A model generated the notes under the pieces. It ran no database searches and was not told the DNA's origin. It saw only the letters and a list, made by a program, of their open reading frames with translations. Source: Methylosinus sp. Sm6 (GTDB taxonomy: Bacteria; Pseudomonadota; Alphaproteobacteria; Rhizobiales; Beijerinckiaceae). Taken from it: 64,000 nt of DNA. The stretch lies in the NCBI RefSeq assembly GCF_019802345.1, contig NZ_JAINDZ010000022.1:16945-80944 (forward strand), written 5' to 3'. The translations under genes were made by a program, and so were the position numbers. Every line of letters begins with the position of its first letter. Positions within the stretch are counted from its first letter, which is position 1. Below, piece by piece: positions 36,674 through 44,946 of this stretch.

Positions 36674-37537
36674 ATGTCGACCAATGAAATGCGCGAGACG
36701 CATGTGAAGACCACCGGCCATGAATGGGACGGCATAGAAGAGCTCGACACGCCATTGCCGCGCTGGTGGCTGATCACCTTCTACGCGACGATCCTGTGGT
36801 CGCTCGCCTATTTCCTCGTCTACCCCTCCTTGCCGACGCCAAGCGGCGCGACGCAGGGGCTCCTCGGCTGGCATTCACGCACGGCGGTGACACAAGACCT
36901 CGACGAGCTGCAGAAGATTCGCGGGCCGGTGATGGCGCGGCTCGCCACGGCGACGCTCGAGGAGATCGAGAAGACCCCGCAATTGCTGAGCGCCGCGCGC
37001 GCGCTCGGCGCCGCCGCCTTCGCCAATAATTGCGCCGGCTGTCATGGCGCCGGCGCGCAAGGCGCGAAGGGCTATCCCAATCTCAATGACGACGAATGGC
37101 TGTGGGGCGGCAGGCTCGCCGATATTCGCCGCACCATCGAGCATGGCGTGCGCTGGGACGCCGACAAGGAGACGCGCACGGAGACCATGCCGGCCTTCGG
37201 CCGCGACGGCCTGCTCGACGCCGGGCAGATCTCGCTCATCGCCGACGAGGTGCGCGCATTGGGCAAGCTCCCCGGCGCAAAGCCGGCCGCCGCCGGCGCG
37301 AAGCTCTTCGACGACAATTGTTCCGTGTGCCATGGCGTCGACGGCAAGGGCAATCGCGACATGGGCGCGCCCAATCTGACCGACGCCTTGTGGCTGTTCG
37401 GCTCCGACAAGGCGACGATCGTCGCGCGCATCGCCAATGGCGGCGGCGGCGTGATGCCGGCCTGGGGCAACCGCCTCGACGACACGACGATCACGGCGCT
37501 CACCGTCTATGTGCATTCGCTCGGCGGCGGGGAGTGA
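36674..37537 (+). CDS. ccoP: cytochrome c oxidase cbb3 subunit III (dihaem)
   Basis: 287 aa. N-terminal HEWDGIEELDTPLPRWW before a single membrane helix (about 33-52), then two c-type haem sites: NNCAGCHGAGAQG (C120-H124) and DDNCSVCHGVDGKGNRD (C216-H220), each with a later Met ligand (TMPAFGRDG, VMPAWGNRL). Entry point for electrons from cytochrome c. Confidence 0.97.
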   Translation: MSTNEMRETHVKTTGHEWDGIEELDTPLPRWWLITFYATILWSLAYFLVYPSLPTPSGATQGLLGWHSRTAVTQDLDELQKIRGPVMARLATATLEEIEKTPQLLSAARALGAAAFANNCAGCHGAGAQGAKGYPNLNDDEWLWGGRLADIRRTIEHGVRWDADKETRTETMPAFGRDGLLDAGQISLIADEVRALGKLPGAKPAAAGAKLFDDNCSVCHGVDGKGNRDMGAPNLTDALWLFGSDKATIVARIANGGGGVMPAWGNRLDDTTITALTVYVHSLGGGE

Positions 37538-37545
37538 GGTTTCAC

Positions 37546-37662
37546 TCCCTCATCCTGAGGCGCTTTTCGCCGAAGGCGAAAAGCCTCGAAGGATGTTCCA
37601 GAGGGCGCGCTGTTCCACCCTTCGAGACGCCCGCTCTCGCGGGCTCCTCAGGGTGAGGGGCT
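37546..37662. repeat. palindromic intergenic element inside the cco operon
   Basis: TCACTCCCTCATCCTGAGG at the left and CTCCTCAGGGTGAGGGG at the right, with internal hairpins GCTTTTCGCC-GAA-GGCGAAAAGC (37562-37584) and AGCCCGC/GCGGGCT-type near 37630-37645. This CCTCATCCTGAGG element is common between genes in Rhizobiales. Here it separates ccoP from ccoG within one operon. Confidence 0.8.
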
Positions 37663-37687
37663 GAGTTTGCAACGGAGAGAACCAATC

Positions 37688-39139
37688 ATGAGCGCGACCG
37701 AAAGCAGCCGAACGGCGAGCAGTGGTTCTCTCTACGCCGCGCGCAAGGCCATCTACCCGAAAGAGGTGGAAGGAAGCTTCCGCCGCATCAAATGGGGCCT
37801 GCTCGCCTTCACGCTCGCGGTCTACTACCTGCTGCCCTTCGTGCGCTGGGACCGCGGCCCCGGCGCGCCAACCCAAGCCGTGCTCGTCGATTTTCCACAT
37901 CGGCGCTTTTACTTCTTCTTCATCGAGATCTGGCCGCAGGAGGTCTATTATCTCACCGGCCTCCTGATCCTCGCCGCGCTCGTGCTGTTCCTGATGAACG
38001 CCGTCGCCGGCCGAATTTGGTGCGGCTATCTCTGTCCGCAAACGGTGTGGACCGATCTCTATCTTTCCGCCGAGCGCTGGATCGAGGGCGACGCCCGCGA
38101 GCGCGCGCGCAAGGACGCCGGGCCTCGCACGTCGAAAATCCGGCGCGAGAAAATCGCCAAGCATGCGCTGTGGCTCGTCATCGCCTGGTGGACCGGCGGC
38201 GCCTGGGTGCTCTATTTCGCCGACGCGCCGACGCTCGTCCATCAGCTCGCGACCTTCCAGCCGGGCGTCTCGCAGGCCTATGTCTGGATCGGCATTTTCA
38301 CCTTCACCACCTACATGCTCGCCGGCCATATGCGCGAGCAGGTCTGTCTCTATATGTGTCCCTGGCCGCGCATACAGGCGGCGCTCACCGACGAATATGC
38401 GCTGAACGTCACCTTTCGCTATGACCGCGGCGAGCCGCGCATGTCGTTGAAGCAGGGGCTCGCGCTGCGCGCGGCGGGCGGACGCGCCGGCGATTGCGTC
38501 GACTGCGGCCAATGCGTCGCGGTCTGCCCGACCGGCGTCGACATTCGTGAGGGCGCCTCGCTCGGCTGCGTGCAATGCGGCCTCTGCATCGACGCCTGCG
38601 ACGGCGTGATGGCGAAGATCGGCCGCGCGCCGCGCCTCATCGCCTATGACACGCAGATGAATTGCGAGCGGCGCAAGAGCGGCGCCGCGCCGATCTTCAA
38701 GCCGCTGCGCGCGCGCACGCTGATCTATGCAATGCTGATCCTCGCGATCGGCGGCATGATGTCGCTCACCCTCGCGACCCGCGGCGACGCGCGTCTCAGC
38801 GTGATCCATGATCGCAATCCGCTCGCCGTTCGCCTCACGGATGGCGCTCTGCGCAATGCGTATACGGTGCGCTTCGCCAATATGAGCGGCGAGCCTCGCC
38901 GCTTTGCGCTCGAGGTCGAAGGGCTCGATCAGGCCGAGGTCGAGATCGTCGGCGTCGAGCCCGATGCGCAAGGACGCTTCGTCGTCGTCGTCGGACCGGA
39001 TCAGACGCGCGAGGCGCGCGCGCTCGTCACCTTGCGCGGCGACAAGCCCAGCGCCGCGCAGACTCCTATCGTCTTCGTCTCGCGCGATCTCGACAGCGGC
39101 GCGAGCGTGGAGGCGAAAGACGCCTTTCTGCAGCCGTGA
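37688..39139 (+). CDS. ccoG: cbb3 oxidase assembly ferredoxin CcoG (FixG)
   Basis: 483 aa from ATG 37688 after GGAGAG. Five or so membrane helices, WCGYLCPQTVWTDLY, REQVCLYMCPWPRIQ, two [4Fe-4S] motifs CVDCGQCVAVCPTGVDIREG and CVQCGLCIDACDG, then a C-terminal immunoglobulin-like FixG domain. CcoG reduces Cu(II) to Cu(I) for delivery to the oxidase. Confidence 0.96.
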   Translation: MSATESSRTASSGSLYAARKAIYPKEVEGSFRRIKWGLLAFTLAVYYLLPFVRWDRGPGAPTQAVLVDFPHRRFYFFFIEIWPQEVYYLTGLLILAALVLFLMNAVAGRIWCGYLCPQTVWTDLYLSAERWIEGDARERARKDAGPRTSKIRREKIAKHALWLVIAWWTGGAWVLYFADAPTLVHQLATFQPGVSQAYVWIGIFTFTTYMLAGHMREQVCLYMCPWPRIQAALTDEYALNVTFRYDRGEPRMSLKQGLALRAAGGRAGDCVDCGQCVAVCPTGVDIREGASLGCVQCGLCIDACDGVMAKIGRAPRLIAYDTQMNCERRKSGAAPIFKPLRARTLIYAMLILAIGGMMSLTLATRGDARLSVIHDRNPLAVRLTDGALRNAYTVRFANMSGEPRRFALEVEGLDQAEVEIVGVEPDAQGRFVVVVGPDQTREARALVTLRGDKPSAAQTPIVFVSRDLDSGASVEAKDAFLQP

Positions 39140-39150
39140 CGGAGGGACCC

Positions 39151-39660
39151 ATGTCGCAGACCAGCTCCATCTCTTTCGCCGACGCTCCGCGCCGTCTCAC
39201 CGGCGCCGCCGTGCTGATGACGCTCGTCGCCTTCTTCGGCGTGATCGCAGCGGTCGATGTGACGATGATGTTTCTCGCCGTGTCGACGTTCCGCGGCGAG
39301 GACACCGCTCATGCCTACGAGAAAGGCCTCGCCTATAATCTCGACATCGCCGGCGCGCGCGCTCAGGAGGCGCGCGGCTGGAAGGTCGAAGCCTCGCTCA
39401 TGCGACTCTCGGAAACGCAGAACCGCATCGAGGTCGCCTTGCGCGACGCGCAGGGCCCGATCAGGGGACTGAAGCTCGCGGCGTCGATTCGATCTCCGGT
39501 CGATGCGAAGCAGGATATCGGCGTCGCGCTCGTCGAGACCGCGCCGGGGCGCTATGCGGCGCCGCTCGCCATAGAGCCGGGCTGGCGCGATCTCGTGCTG
39601 ACCGCCGCGCGCGACGGGCGCGAGGCCTTTCGCTCCAAGAATCGCATTCGGCTGGATTGA
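39151..39660 (+). CDS. ccoH: cbb3 oxidase assembly protein CcoH (FixH)
   Basis: 169 aa from ATG 39151 with GGAGGG just upstream; a GTG overlapping the ccoG stop is the alternative. One transmembrane helix (AAVLMTLVAFFGVIAAVDVTMMFLA) and a periplasmic FixH domain (TFRGEDTAHAYEKGLAYN). Needed for maturation of the complex. Confidence 0.93.
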   Translation: MSQTSSISFADAPRRLTGAAVLMTLVAFFGVIAAVDVTMMFLAVSTFRGEDTAHAYEKGLAYNLDIAGARAQEARGWKVEASLMRLSETQNRIEVALRDAQGPIRGLKLAASIRSPVDAKQDIGVALVETAPGRYAAPLAIEPGWRDLVLTAARDGREAFRSKNRIRLD

Positions 39661-39668
39661 GCCGCCGC

Positions 39669-41909
39669 ATGAGCGTCGACCTCGATTATTCCTCGCTGGC
39701 CGAGCGCCGCGCCGATGGCGCGCGGCGGCTCGATCTCGCGCTCGACGGGCTCACCTGCGCCGCCTGCGTCTATGAGATCGAAGCGGCGCTGAAGTCTGTT
39801 CCGGCGCTCCGCTCCGCGCGCGCCAATTACGCCGATCGTCGCCTCACGCTCGAATGGAGCGACGATACATTCGCCTTTCCGGAGGTCGCGGAGCGGCTGC
39901 GGCGCATGGGCTATCGCGCCCGTCCCTTCGCGCGCGCGGACGGCGAGCGCGAGGCGATGGAGACCTCGCGCCATCTGATGCGCTGCTTCGCCGTCGCCGC
40001 TTTCGCGGCGGTCAATGTCATGCTGCTGTCGGAGGCGGTGTGGATCGGCCAATGGGGCGATCTCGATCCGGCGACGCGCGATTTCTTTCACGGAGTCTCG
40101 GCGCTGATCGCCATTCCCGCCTCGGCCTACGCCGGCCAGCCCTTCTTTGCGAGCGCCTTCGCCGCTCTGCGCGCCGGGCGGCTGAACATAGACGTGCCGA
40201 TCACGCTCGGCGTGCTGCTCGCGCTCGCAATGTCGGTCTATGAGACCGTCGTGCATGCGCCGCACGCCTATTTCGATTCCGCGATCATGCTGCTCGCCTT
40301 TCTGCTGCTCGGCCGCTGGCTCGACAGCGCCATGCGGCGCAAGACGCGCGCCGTGGCCGCCAATCTCGCCGCCTTGCGCGCGCCGATCGCCCGCCGCATC
40401 GGCGCCGACGGCGCCCGCTCGGCCGTGCCGCCGTCCGCGCTCGCGCCGGGCGACATCGTCGAGATTCTGCCGGGCGAGCGCGTGCCCGCCGATGGCGTCA
40501 TCCTCGCAGGCGCCTCGAAGCTCGACGAGAGTCTCGTCACCGGCGAGACCGATCATCGCGCGGTCGGCGTCGGCGAAAGCGTCTACGCCGGCAGCCTCGC
40601 CTTCGACGGCGCGCTGACGATGCGCGTGGAGGCCGCGAACGGCGGTTCGCTGATCGACGAGATCGAGCGGCTCGTCGAGGAGGCGACGGCGGCGCGCTCG
40701 CGCTATCTGCAGCTCGCCGACCGCGTCTCGCGGCTCTACGCGCCGGCCGTGCATGTCACGGCTTTCGCGACCGCGCTCGTCTGGCTCGCGGCCGGCGCCT
40801 CGGCGCATGACGCGCTGGTCGCGGCGATCGCCGTGTTGATCGTCACCTGTCCCTGCGCTCTGGCGCTGGCGGCGCCGGCGGTGCAGGTGGCGGCGAGCGG
40901 CGCGCTGTTTCGCGCCGGCGTGCTGCTCGAGCGCGGCGACGCTCTGGAGCGTCTCGCCGAGATCGACACCATCGTCTTCGACAAGACCGGCACGCTGACG
41001 ACGCCCGAGCCGCGCCTCGTCGACGCCTCATCGCTCGATGCGGAGCTCGTCGCGCTCGCGGCGCGGCTCGCGCACTCCAGCAGCCATCCGCTGGCGCGCG
41101 CGCTCGCCGCCGGGCATCCGCGCGCGGCGCCGCTCGACGGCGCGCGCGAGACGCGGGGCGAAGGCGTCGCGGCGATCGTCGACGGCGTCGAGGCGCGACT
41201 CGGCGGTCCGCGCTTCTGCGACCTCGAACGCGAGAGCGCCGCCTGCGCCGCGCGCGATCCGGAGGCGTCGATCGTCGCCTTTCGCCATGGCGAGCGCACG
41301 GCGGTCCTGCGCCTGCGCCAAGTCTTGCGGCCCGACGCGCGCGAGATCATCGCGGCGCTGGAGGAGCGGGGCTTGCGCGTCATCATTCTCTCCGGCGACC
41401 GCATTCCAGCGGTCGAGACGGCGGCGCGCGCGCTGCGCGTCGCCGAATGGCGCGGCGCGCTGAAGCCGGCCGACAAGGTCGCCTGGCTCGAGACGCTGCG
41501 CGCCGACGGACGCAAGACGCTGATGATCGGCGACGGGCTCAATGACGCGCCGGCGCTCGCCGCCGCCCATGTGTCGCTGTCGCCGATCGATGCGACGCAA
41601 TTGACGCAGGCGGCGGCAGACGCAGTGTTTCTCGGAGAGAGCCTCGCGCCGATCGTCGAAGCGCTCGACCTCGCGACTCGCGCGCGCGGCCTGATACGGC
41701 AGAATCTCACATTCGCCGTGCTCTACAATGCGCTCGCCGTGCCGCTGGCGATGGCCGGGCTGCTGACGCCGCTGATCGCGGCCGCCGCAATGTCCGGCTC
41801 GTCGCTGCTGGTCACCATCAATGCGCTGCGCGCCGGCCGCGCGCGGCGGCGCGCCGCCTTCCGCGCGGCGCCGGCGGCGCAATTGCATGGCAGCGAGGCT
41901 TCGGCATGA
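39669..41909 (+). CDS. ccoI: copper-exporting P1B-type ATPase for cbb3 assembly
   Basis: 746 aa from ATG 39669 (a TTG at 39657 overlapping ccoH is possible). HMA domain with DGLTCAACVYEIE (CxxC at 30-33), eight membrane helices, CPCALALAAPA, phosphorylation motif DKTGTLT and hinge GDGLNDAPAL. Moves Cu(I) to the periplasm for the CuB centre. TGA overlaps the ccoS start (ATGA). Confidence 0.96.
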   Translation: MSVDLDYSSLAERRADGARRLDLALDGLTCAACVYEIEAALKSVPALRSARANYADRRLTLEWSDDTFAFPEVAERLRRMGYRARPFARADGEREAMETSRHLMRCFAVAAFAAVNVMLLSEAVWIGQWGDLDPATRDFFHGVSALIAIPASAYAGQPFFASAFAALRAGRLNIDVPITLGVLLALAMSVYETVVHAPHAYFDSAIMLLAFLLLGRWLDSAMRRKTRAVAANLAALRAPIARRIGADGARSAVPPSALAPGDIVEILPGERVPADGVILAGASKLDESLVTGETDHRAVGVGESVYAGSLAFDGALTMRVEAANGGSLIDEIERLVEEATAARSRYLQLADRVSRLYAPAVHVTAFATALVWLAAGASAHDALVAAIAVLIVTCPCALALAAPAVQVAASGALFRAGVLLERGDALERLAEIDTIVFDKTGTLTTPEPRLVDASSLDAELVALAARLAHSSSHPLARALAAGHPRAAPLDGARETRGEGVAAIVDGVEARLGGPRFCDLERESAACAARDPEASIVAFRHGERTAVLRLRQVLRPDAREIIAALEERGLRVIILSGDRIPAVETAARALRVAEWRGALKPADKVAWLETLRADGRKTLMIGDGLNDAPALAAAHVSLSPIDATQLTQAAADAVFLGESLAPIVEALDLATRARGLIRQNLTFAVLYNALAVPLAMAGLLTPLIAAAAMSGSSLLVTINALRAGRARRRAAFRAAPAAQLHGSEASA

Positions 41910-42064
41910 CGGTCCTGCTCTTCCTCGTCCCTCTCGCGCTCATTTTGGGCGCGCTCGGCCTCGCGGCGTTCCTCTGGGCGCTCGGCTCCAGCCAATATGA
42001 GGACCTCGAAGGCGCGGCGGCGCGCATCCTCGCCGATGACGATCTGAAAGAGCGCGCGCCATGA
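41906..42064 (+). CDS. ccoS: cbb3 oxidase maturation protein CcoS
   Basis: 52 aa, MTVLLFLVPLALILGALGLA...WALGSSQYEDLEGAAARILADDD. Single helix plus the SxQYEDLEGxxxRIL motif that defines FixS/CcoS. Joined by ATGA overlaps to ccoI before and the MFS gene after. Confidence 0.95.
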   Translation: MTVLLFLVPLALILGALGLAAFLWALGSSQYEDLEGAAARILADDDLKERAP

Positions 42065-43131
42065 GTCACGATTCGCTGCTCGCACGGCCGAGCCAAACTC
42101 TATGCCTCTGCGGCGCGCGCGGCGAAGCGGGCGCCGAGCGCGGCTGGACGCGAATCCTGTCGCTCGGCTTCGGCCTCAATGTCCTGGCGCAGGCGCTCGC
42201 GCTGTCGCAATTGCCGGAAGCCGCGCGCCTTTCGGCGCCGAGCCTCGAGCGCGTCGGCTGGCCTCTCGCGCTGCTGTTGCTCGGCGCGGCGCTCGCGAGC
42301 CTTCCGGCGGCGCTGCTCGTCGACTCCTTCGGCCGGCGCGCCGCCTTCGCGCTCGGCGCGAGCCTCGGCGCCGCAGGCGGCGGGCTCGCCGCCTTCGCCA
42401 TCGCTCACACGAATTTCCCGGCGCTGTGCCTCGGCGCGCTATGGCTCGGCCTGGCGCAGGGATTCGCGCTGTTCTACCGCCATATCGCGGCGCCGGCGGG
42501 CGGCGGCCTCGCCGTGCTCGGCGGCGGCGCGCTGGCGGCCCTCGCCGCGCCGCTCGTCGCCGGCCTCGGCGATCGCCTCGGCGGCGGCGCAGGGATCGTC
42601 GTCTCGGCGTCGCTGGCCTATGTCGCCTCGCTGGCGCTCGCGCTGCGCCTGCCGCATGCCTTCGCGGAGCCGGCGGCGTCCGGCGAAGACTTCCGCCTCG
42701 ACGCGCGCTTTGTCCTCGCCACTGGCGCCGGCGCGGCCGCATGGTTCGTCATGGCTTCGACCATGCTGCATGGGCCGCTGACCCTGTCCTCCGTCTGCGG
42801 CGCCGCGCCGGGCTTCGTCGGCGGCGCGACGGCCTTGCATCTCCTCGCCATGTATGGCCCGGCGGCGCTGGCCGCGCAGCGTCCAGCGCTGTTTTCGCCT
42901 TTGCGCTGCGTCGCGCTCGGCCTCGGCGTCATGGCCGGCGCTTACGCCGTCATGGCCGCCGCATATTCGCCGCTCGTCATCGCTTTCGCCATGATGGCGA
43001 TCGGCGCATGCTGGTCGCTCGCCAATATCGGCGCGCTGCGTCTGCTGCACGAGTGCTCGCGGCCACGCGCCGCGCTCGCGGCGCATGATCTGTTGCTGCT
43101 TCTCGCGGCGGCGGCCGGCGCATTGTCGTGA
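42061..43131 (+). CDS. ccoA: MFS transporter, probable CcoA-type copper importer
   Basis: 356 aa, about 10-12 membrane helices, ATGA overlap with ccoS. The loop DSFGRRAAFALG matches MFS motif A. Helix 7 has VMASTM (M231xxxM235) and helix 8 ALHLLAM (H260xxxM264); in Rhodobacter capsulatus CcoA the Cu-binding residues are an MxxxM and an HxxxM pair at nearly the same numbers (about 233/237 and 261/265), spaced 28 residues against 29 here. CcoA imports copper for cbb3 assembly, so the last gene of this operon very probably does too. It is shorter than R. capsulatus CcoA. The symbol rests on this motif match, not on a search. Confidence 0.8.
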   Translation: MSHDSLLARPSQTLCLCGARGEAGAERGWTRILSLGFGLNVLAQALALSQLPEAARLSAPSLERVGWPLALLLLGAALASLPAALLVDSFGRRAAFALGASLGAAGGGLAAFAIAHTNFPALCLGALWLGLAQGFALFYRHIAAPAGGGLAVLGGGALAALAAPLVAGLGDRLGGGAGIVVSASLAYVASLALALRLPHAFAEPAASGEDFRLDARFVLATGAGAAAWFVMASTMLHGPLTLSSVCGAAPGFVGGATALHLLAMYGPAALAAQRPALFSPLRCVALGLGVMAGAYAVMAAAYSPLVIAFAMMAIGACWSLANIGALRLLHECSRPRAALAAHDLLLLLAAAAGALS

Positions 43132-43152
43132 GCGCGGCGGCAGCCCACCGCA

Positions 43153-43812
43153 TCAACCGCGCAGCGAGAGTTCGAGGCCGTCGTCCAGCGGAATCTCGCC
43201 GGACGAATAGCCGTTGGCGGGATCGCGCACATAAGCGAGGTAAGGCGCTAGCATCTCCGGCATGATCTTCAGATCGTCGGCGATGACGAGCGCGCCTTCG
43301 CCGAGCGCCGGCTCCAACGCGCGCAGCATCGGCAGATAGAGCGCCTTCCAGCCATCGAGCAGCAGGAGGTCGATCCGTTCGACGCCGACGAGCGTCTCGA
43401 AGGGGTCGCCCGGCCGCACCTCCGCCCATGTCTCGAGCCCGGCTTCTCTCAGATGCTGCGTGGCTCGCTCCGCCTTCTGGGCGTCGATTTCAGTCGCGAT
43501 CAGCCGCCCTCGGCCATTGTCGGCGAGCGCGGCGGCGATATGGATCGCCGACAGGCCGAACGAGGTCCCGAACTCGACGACGCGCTCCGGGCGCCGCAGC
43601 CGCACGAGCTGATAGAGGAGTCGTCCGACCTCCGGCGCGACGCCGATGAAGGCGCTGTCGAGCAGGCTGGCGACGGCGCGGTCGTCGAAGGGCGTCCCGC
43701 GCGCTTCGCATTCGGCGCGGGCGCGCCGCCGCAGGTCTGGGTCTTGGAGCTCCGCTTCGCGATACAGCCGGTCGAGCGTCGTCGACACTGCGGTCGAATG
43801 CAGCGAAATCAT
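43153..43812 (-). CDS. class I SAM-dependent O-methyltransferase
   Basis: 219 aa from ATG 43812 with GGAGG eight bases upstream. VVEFGTSFGLSAIHIAAAL (SAM loop), IATEIDAQKAERATQHL, IDLLLLDGWKALYLPMLRAL and ADDLKIMPEMLAPYLAYVR match the caffeoyl-CoA/catechol O-methyltransferase-like group; the D/DD metal residues are partly kept. Divergent from the LysR gene, which probably controls it. Confidence 0.88.
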   Translation of the reverse strand: MISLHSTAVSTTLDRLYREAELQDPDLRRRARAECEARGTPFDDRAVASLLDSAFIGVAPEVGRLLYQLVRLRRPERVVEFGTSFGLSAIHIAAALADNGRGRLIATEIDAQKAERATQHLREAGLETWAEVRPGDPFETLVGVERIDLLLLDGWKALYLPMLRALEPALGEGALVIADDLKIMPEMLAPYLAYVRDPANGYSSGEIPLDDGLELSLRG

Positions 43813-43920
43813 CAATGGTCCTCCCTCTGTCTGTCGAGGACCGCATCATAGGCGGCCGCGGAGCCGGCGGCGTTGCGATGTCGTTCTGGCAATCTTGCGT
43901 CCGACGCAATCGGAACTCTG

Positions 43921-44028
43921 CTAGAGTCTTTCCGGTTCAAATTGAACCGGAAAGACTCTAGATTCCCTTGTTCTGTCGTGTTTTCTTCACGCGAACCGGT
44001 TCCCACTTCGCTCGAAAACACTCTAGTC
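43921..44028. repeat. intergenic palindromic repeats between methyltransferase and LysR genes
   Basis: First a 41-bp near-perfect palindrome, 43921-43961: 20-base arms (CTAGAGTCTTTCCGGTTCAA) around one base. Then 43975-44028, CGTGTTTTCTTCACGCGAAC...CGCTCGAAAACACTCTAG, the well-known rhizobial GTTTTCGAGCGAAGTGG-type repeat. Together they fill the divergent promoter region. Confidence 0.85.
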
Positions 44029-44037
44029 TCGCGCTCA

Positions 44038-44934
44038 ATGCCGCCGATGGACCTCAATCTTCTGGTCGCGCTCGACGCTCTTCTCGCCGAGGGAAGCGTG
44101 ACAGGCGCCGCCGCACGCCTGAACAAGAGCGTTCCGGCGATGAGCCGTACGCTGGACCGCCTGCGCAAGGCGCTCGACGACCCATTGTTCGTGCGGGCGG
44201 GGCGCGATTTTCTGCCAACCGCCCGGGCCGATGCGTTGAAACCTCGGCTCGGCGCGCTCATCGCCGAGGCCGAGGCGCTGATGACGCCGGAGATTTTCGA
44301 TCCGGCGCGGCTCGAGCGGCGTTTCGTCGTTCGCTGCGGGGACGATCTGGCGGCCGCGCTCGGTCCCGCACTGGCGCAGGCGATCCTCGCCGAAGCGCCG
44401 GGGCTCTCGGTCGTGTTCGCGCCGGAGGGCGAGGAAGACGCAACCGATCTGCGCGAGGGCCGTGTCGATGTGGACATTGGCGCGCCGGGAGCGCTCGGCC
44501 CCGAGGTTCTGACGCAGACGGCGCTGCGCGATCGCTTCGTCGGCGCGGCGCGCCGTGGCGCGCCGATCTTCGCCGCGCCGATCGATCCGGCGCGTTACGC
44601 GGCCGCAGGACATGTCGCCTCCTCGCGCCGCGGCCGCGCCGAGGGGCCGATCGACCGCGCCCTTGCGGCGCTGGGGCTCAGGCGGCGCACGCCGCTGACG
44701 GCGGCGAGCGGAAGCGCCGCTCTCGCCATCGCCCTCCTCAGCGATCTCGTCGCCTCGGTTCCGGGCTTTGCGGCGCGCGCCGCCATCGCCCGCGGAGCGG
44801 CGCTGACGATGTTCGAGCTGCCGGTAGAAGCGCCCGAGTTGACGATCGCGCTCAGCTGGCATCCGCGCCGCCACGAAGATCCCGCGCAGCGCTGGATGAG
44901 GGAGAAATTGCGTGTCGCCATAGCCGCGCTGTGA
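44038..44934 (+). CDS. LysR-family transcriptional regulator
   Basis: 298 aa from ATG 44038. Winged HTH at the N-terminus: MDLNLLVALDALLAEGSVTGAAARLNKSVPAMSRTLDRLR, then a substrate-binding domain (RFVVRCGDDLAAALGPALAQ onward). Likely autoregulated and controlling the divergent O-methyltransferase gene 225 bp away. Confidence 0.92.
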   Translation: MPPMDLNLLVALDALLAEGSVTGAAARLNKSVPAMSRTLDRLRKALDDPLFVRAGRDFLPTARADALKPRLGALIAEAEALMTPEIFDPARLERRFVVRCGDDLAAALGPALAQAILAEAPGLSVVFAPEGEEDATDLREGRVDVDIGAPGALGPEVLTQTALRDRFVGAARRGAPIFAAPIDPARYAAAGHVASSRRGRAEGPIDRALAALGLRRRTPLTAASGSAALAIALLSDLVASVPGFAARAAIARGAALTMFELPVEAPELTIALSWHPRRHEDPAQRWMREKLRVAIAAL

Positions 44935-44946
44935 CGGCGTCCGACG

